The notes under the pieces: model-generated
Databases searched by the model: none
Told to the model about the DNA's origin: nothing
What the model saw: the letters and a program-made list of their open reading frames with translations, nothing else
Translations under genes and position numbers: made by a program
Shown here: piece by piece, positions 61,349 through 64,000 of the stretch
Position numbering within the stretch: position 1 is the stretch's first letter
Layout of the letters: each line of letters opens with the position of its first letter
From: Actinomyces sp. B33
Lineage (GTDB): Bacteria > Actinomycetota > Actinomycetes > Actinomycetales > Actinomycetaceae
Assembly (NCBI RefSeq): GCF_028437565.1
Contig: NZ_JAMRYR010000002.1
Coordinates: 310,001 to 374,000, forward strand
Direction: 5' to 3'
Length of the DNA stretch: 64,000 nucleotides

Positions 61349-64000
61349 GTGGCTACCAAGGCAAACAAGGCTCCGATGACGAACAAGAGATTCCTGGCGA
61401 TCTGGATCCCCATCCTCGCGGTCCTCGCCGTCCTCGTCATCGTCGCGAATGTCGCGATCGGCATTTTCAACAGCTGGATCGGCGGCGCGCTGGGCGCCGG
61501 CGAGTACACGGTGACGAATCCCGAATCCGCTCAGGGCTGGGACACCGACTACTACGACGCCGACTACGACACCGTCGAGGAGATGAACGCCGCCGCCGCG
61601 ACCCTCATCGAGGAGATCGAGGGCGAGGGCATCGTCCTGGCGAAGAACGACGCCCGGGCCCTCCCCCTGCCCGCCGGCTCCGCCGTGACGATGCTCGGGC
61701 GCACCGCCGCCGACCCCGTCTACGGGGGCTCAGGATCCGGCTCGGTCGACGTCACCACCGCCGTCAACGCCCGCCAGGGCCTCGAGAACGCCGGGATGAG
61801 CGTCAACGACGCCATGTACCAGGCGATCGACGCCTACGCGCAGGCCAACGACCGCGCCGTCATCGAGATGGACAAGCCCGAGATCTCCACCTACGTCATC
61901 GGCGAAATGCCCGTGTCCGAATACGAGGCGCACGCCGACTCGATCGCCGACTACCAGGACGCGGCGATCGTCTACATCGGACGGGGCGGCGGCGAGGGCG
62001 GGGACCTCGCCCAGTCGATGCAGGGATGGGACGACAACTACGTCGACGGCCAGCACCAGCTCGAACTCAACAAGGACGAGAAGGACCTCTTGGAGTTCGC
62101 CAAGTCGAACTTCGACACGGTTGTCGTCGTCGTCAACGCCTCCACCACCCTCGAAATGGGGGACATCCAAGCGGACCCCGGCATCGACTCCGTCCTCCTC
62201 ATCGGCTCGCCCGGCCTGTCCGGCTTCAACGCCGTCGGCAAGGTCATCGCCGGGCAGATCCCCCCTTCGGGCCGCACGACCGACACGTGGGCCTCCGACT
62301 TCACACAGGACCCGACCTTCGTCAACTTCGGGGACTTCACCTACGAGGACCTCGCCGCCTCCTACTCGTCGTCGGCCCTGTCGAGCGCCGCGTCAAACGC
62401 GACCGTCACCGAGGACGCCCCCTTCGTCAACTACCAGGAGGGCATCTACATCGGCTACCGCTACTACGAGACGGCCGCCGTCGAGGGATTCATCGACTAC
62501 GACCGGGCCGTCGTCTACCCCTTCGGATACGGCCTGAGCTACACCGACTTCTCGCAGACGGTCGTCGGCCAGGACTTCGGCGGCGTCGACGGCCAGATCA
62601 GCGTCGACGTCGAGGTGACGAACACCGGTTCGGCCCCCGGCAAGGACGTCGTCCAGGTCTACTACTCGGCTCCCTACACGCGCGGGGGCATCGAGAAGCC
62701 CGCCGTCGTCCTCGGCGGCTTCGCCAAGACCGACGAACTCGCCCCCGGCGCCTCGCAGACCCTCACCGTCTCCTTCGCCGTCGAGGACATGGCGTCCTAC
62801 GACTACGAGCAGGCTCGCGCCTACGTCCTCGAGGCCGGGGACTACGAGATCACCCTCCGATCCGATTCCCACACCCCGGTCGACGGGGCGTCCCCGATGA
62901 CCTACACCGTCGACGAGACCGTCGTCTACGGCGAGTCGAATCCCCGCTCGACCGACGAGACGGCCGCCGTCAACCAGTTCGACGACGTCTCCGGGGACTT
63001 CACGGACGACCCCTCCCAGACCGGGAAGATCCTCAACATGTCGCGCGCCGACTTCGCCGGGACCTTCCCCCGCTCCCCCCTCGGCACCGAGCTCATGAAG
63101 GCCTCCGAGGCCGCGCGCGCCGGGTTCGCCGAGTACGACGCCCGGGCCGCCGCCGAGGCGTTCGAGGGGGAGACGCCGACAACGGGAGCGGACACCGACC
63201 TCACCCTCGTCGACCTGCGAGGAGCCGCCTACGACGACCCCCGATGGGATGAACTCCTCGACTCCCTCGAGGTCTCGGACATGACGAACATGCTCCTCAA
63301 CGGCGCCTACAACTCCGCGGCCCTGCCGTCGATCGCCAAGCCCGCGGTCACGGACCTCGACGGTCCCGCCGGGTTCTCCTCGTTCATCAACGCCTCGGTC
63401 AACGGCCCCGCCTACCCGTCCGAGTTCACCATCGCCCAGACGTGGAACGTCGACCTGGGCGAGGCCATGGGGGCCATGGTCGGCAACGAGTCCCTCCTGA
63501 AGAAGGTCTCCGGCTGGTACGCCCCGGCGATGAACCTCCACCGCAGCCCCTTCGCGGGGCGCAACTTCGAGTACTACTCGGAGGACCCGATCCTGTCGGG
63601 CGAGATGGCCGCCGCCGTCTCGCAGGGGGCCCTCGACAAGGGCCTGTACACGACGCTCAAGCACTTCGCGCTCAACGACCAGGAGACCAACCGTGTGAAC
63701 AACGGGATCGCCTCGTGGGCCAATGAGCAGACGATCCGCGAGCTCTACCTCAAGCCCTTCGAGATCGCAGTCAAGGGCGTGACCTCCCAGGTCGACTACA
63801 TCGCCGACGAGCAGGGGACCACCGCCACCGCCCAGATCGGCTCCCTCGCGGTGATGAGCTCCTTCAACCGCATCGGCGCCACCTGGGCGGGCGGCTCGAA
63901 AGCGCTGATGACGAACGTCCTGCGCGACGAGTGGGGATTCACCGGGTTCGCCATCACGGACTTCAACCTCTACAACTACATGAGCCCCGACCAGGCGATC
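61349..64000 (+). CDS. Membrane-anchored GH3 beta-glycosidase, inverted domains (partial)
   Basis: The reading frame is open from a GTG at 61349 (AAGGGG 9 nt upstream) to the window end, giving 884 residues so far. It has one N-terminal membrane helix (about 12-34, LAIWIPILAVLAVLVIVANV) and then the GH3 C-domain (EGIVLAKNDARALPLP, VVVNASTTLEMGDI, YPFGYGLSYTDF). A fibronectin-III-like domain follows (about 420-510, GKDVVQVYYSAPYTRGG). Only afterwards comes the GH3 catalytic N-domain (DGPAGFSS, APAMNLHRSPFAGRNFEYYSEDP, LKHFALNDQE about 770, nucleophile Asp in AITDFNL about 870). This swapped order is known for some GH3 enzymes of gut bacteria. It acts outside the membrane on beta-linked sugars. 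Confidence 0.92.
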   Translation, partial: MATKANKAPMTNKRFLAIWIPILAVLAVLVIVANVAIGIFNSWIGGALGAGEYTVTNPESAQGWDTDYYDADYDTVEEMNAAAATLIEEIEGEGIVLAKNDARALPLPAGSAVTMLGRTAADPVYGGSGSGSVDVTTAVNARQGLENAGMSVNDAMYQAIDAYAQANDRAVIEMDKPEISTYVIGEMPVSEYEAHADSIADYQDAAIVYIGRGGGEGGDLAQSMQGWDDNYVDGQHQLELNKDEKDLLEFAKSNFDTVVVVVNASTTLEMGDIQADPGIDSVLLIGSPGLSGFNAVGKVIAGQIPPSGRTTDTWASDFTQDPTFVNFGDFTYEDLAASYSSSALSSAASNATVTEDAPFVNYQEGIYIGYRYYETAAVEGFIDYDRAVVYPFGYGLSYTDFSQTVVGQDFGGVDGQISVDVEVTNTGSAPGKDVVQVYYSAPYTRGGIEKPAVVLGGFAKTDELAPGASQTLTVSFAVEDMASYDYEQARAYVLEAGDYEITLRSDSHTPVDGASPMTYTVDETVVYGESNPRSTDETAAVNQFDDVSGDFTDDPSQTGKILNMSRADFAGTFPRSPLGTELMKASEAARAGFAEYDARAAAEAFEGETPTTGADTDLTLVDLRGAAYDDPRWDELLDSLEVSDMTNMLLNGAYNSAALPSIAKPAVTDLDGPAGFSSFINASVNGPAYPSEFTIAQTWNVDLGEAMGAMVGNESLLKKVSGWYAPAMNLHRSPFAGRNFEYYSEDPILSGEMAAAVSQGALDKGLYTTLKHFALNDQETNRVNNGIASWANEQTIRELYLKPFEIAVKGVTSQVDYIADEQGTTATAQIGSLAVMSSFNRIGATWAGGSKALMTNVLRDEWGFTGFAITDFNLYNYMSPDQAI

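Noticed and set aside
61342-63252. Plus-strand open frame of 636 codons, Arg-rich
   Set aside because: Out-of-frame reading of the GH3 gene, which continues past the window edge in the frame starting at 61349.

Overview
The window is a contiguous stretch of a high-GC, gene-dense actinobacterial chromosome. It carries NucS, a DUF2550 gene beside atpC, GlgE, Mrf, L36/L31 type B and many leaderless starts. This fits the Actinomycetaceae (an Actinomyces/Schaalia-like organism); the genus is an inference. I see no transposase, integrase, CRISPR array or phage gene. Nearly all genes look like chromosomal housekeeping or carbohydrate genes.

Layout: 1-7.4 kb holds the end of the atp operon, DUF2550, the mismatch endonuclease nucS, a winged-helix protein, nagA, a small zinc-ribbon-like gene, a repeat-bearing membrane protein and a lipoprotein. 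7.4-17.1 kb has a thioredoxin-fold/TPR protein, then the alpha-glucan genes glgB, glgE and glgX with a VIT-type metal transporter and trpS. 17.2-21.3 kb is a tightly overlapping operon etfB-etfA-cysteine desulfurase-mnmA, followed by tRNA-Leu. 21.6-29.5 kb has an NhaC antiporter, a peroxiredoxin, two tRNA-Lys, an MntR-like regulator, a HIT protein, leuS and a Nei/Fpg glycosylase.

29.4-36.3 kb is the most unusual block. A SorC-type regulator is divergent from a six-gene sugar operon: phosphotriesterase-family lactonase, UlaD-like decarboxylase, UlaE-like 3-epimerase, UlaF/AraD-like 4-epimerase, PfkB kinase and MFS importer. It resembles the L-ascorbate (Ula) route rebuilt without a PTS and without UlaG, and its UlaD-like enzyme has changed catalytic residues. 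36.6-39.7 kb carries a GNAT, cysE, cysK and a YigZ/IMPACT gene. 39.8-42.4 kb is a zinc-starvation island: a Zur-like box lies between mrf and an operon of five cysteine-poor ribosomal protein paralogues, followed by rpmF. 42.6-49.3 kb has tRNA-Arg, an orphan OmpR-type DNA-binding protein, ilvA, cstA with its YbdD partner, orn and an SSB-like protein. 49.4-57.7 kb has ettA, tesB, malQ flanked by stand-alone glucose-type PTS EIIB/EIIA genes, an MFS exporter and a HAD phosphatase.

57.7-64.0 kb holds two GH3 glycosidases (one a lipoprotein, one membrane-anchored with inverted domain order and cut by the window edge) and a small lipoprotein. Two promoters here carry the same pair of direct repeats at the same distance from the -10 element. 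This suggests a LytTR-like activator that co-controls surface beta-glycoside use.

Common themes are alpha-glucan/glycogen handling (glgB, glgE, glgX, malQ, PTS parts), metal control (MntR-like regulator, VIT transporter, Zur island) and leaderless transcription: about a dozen genes start 6-7 nt after a -10 hexamer.
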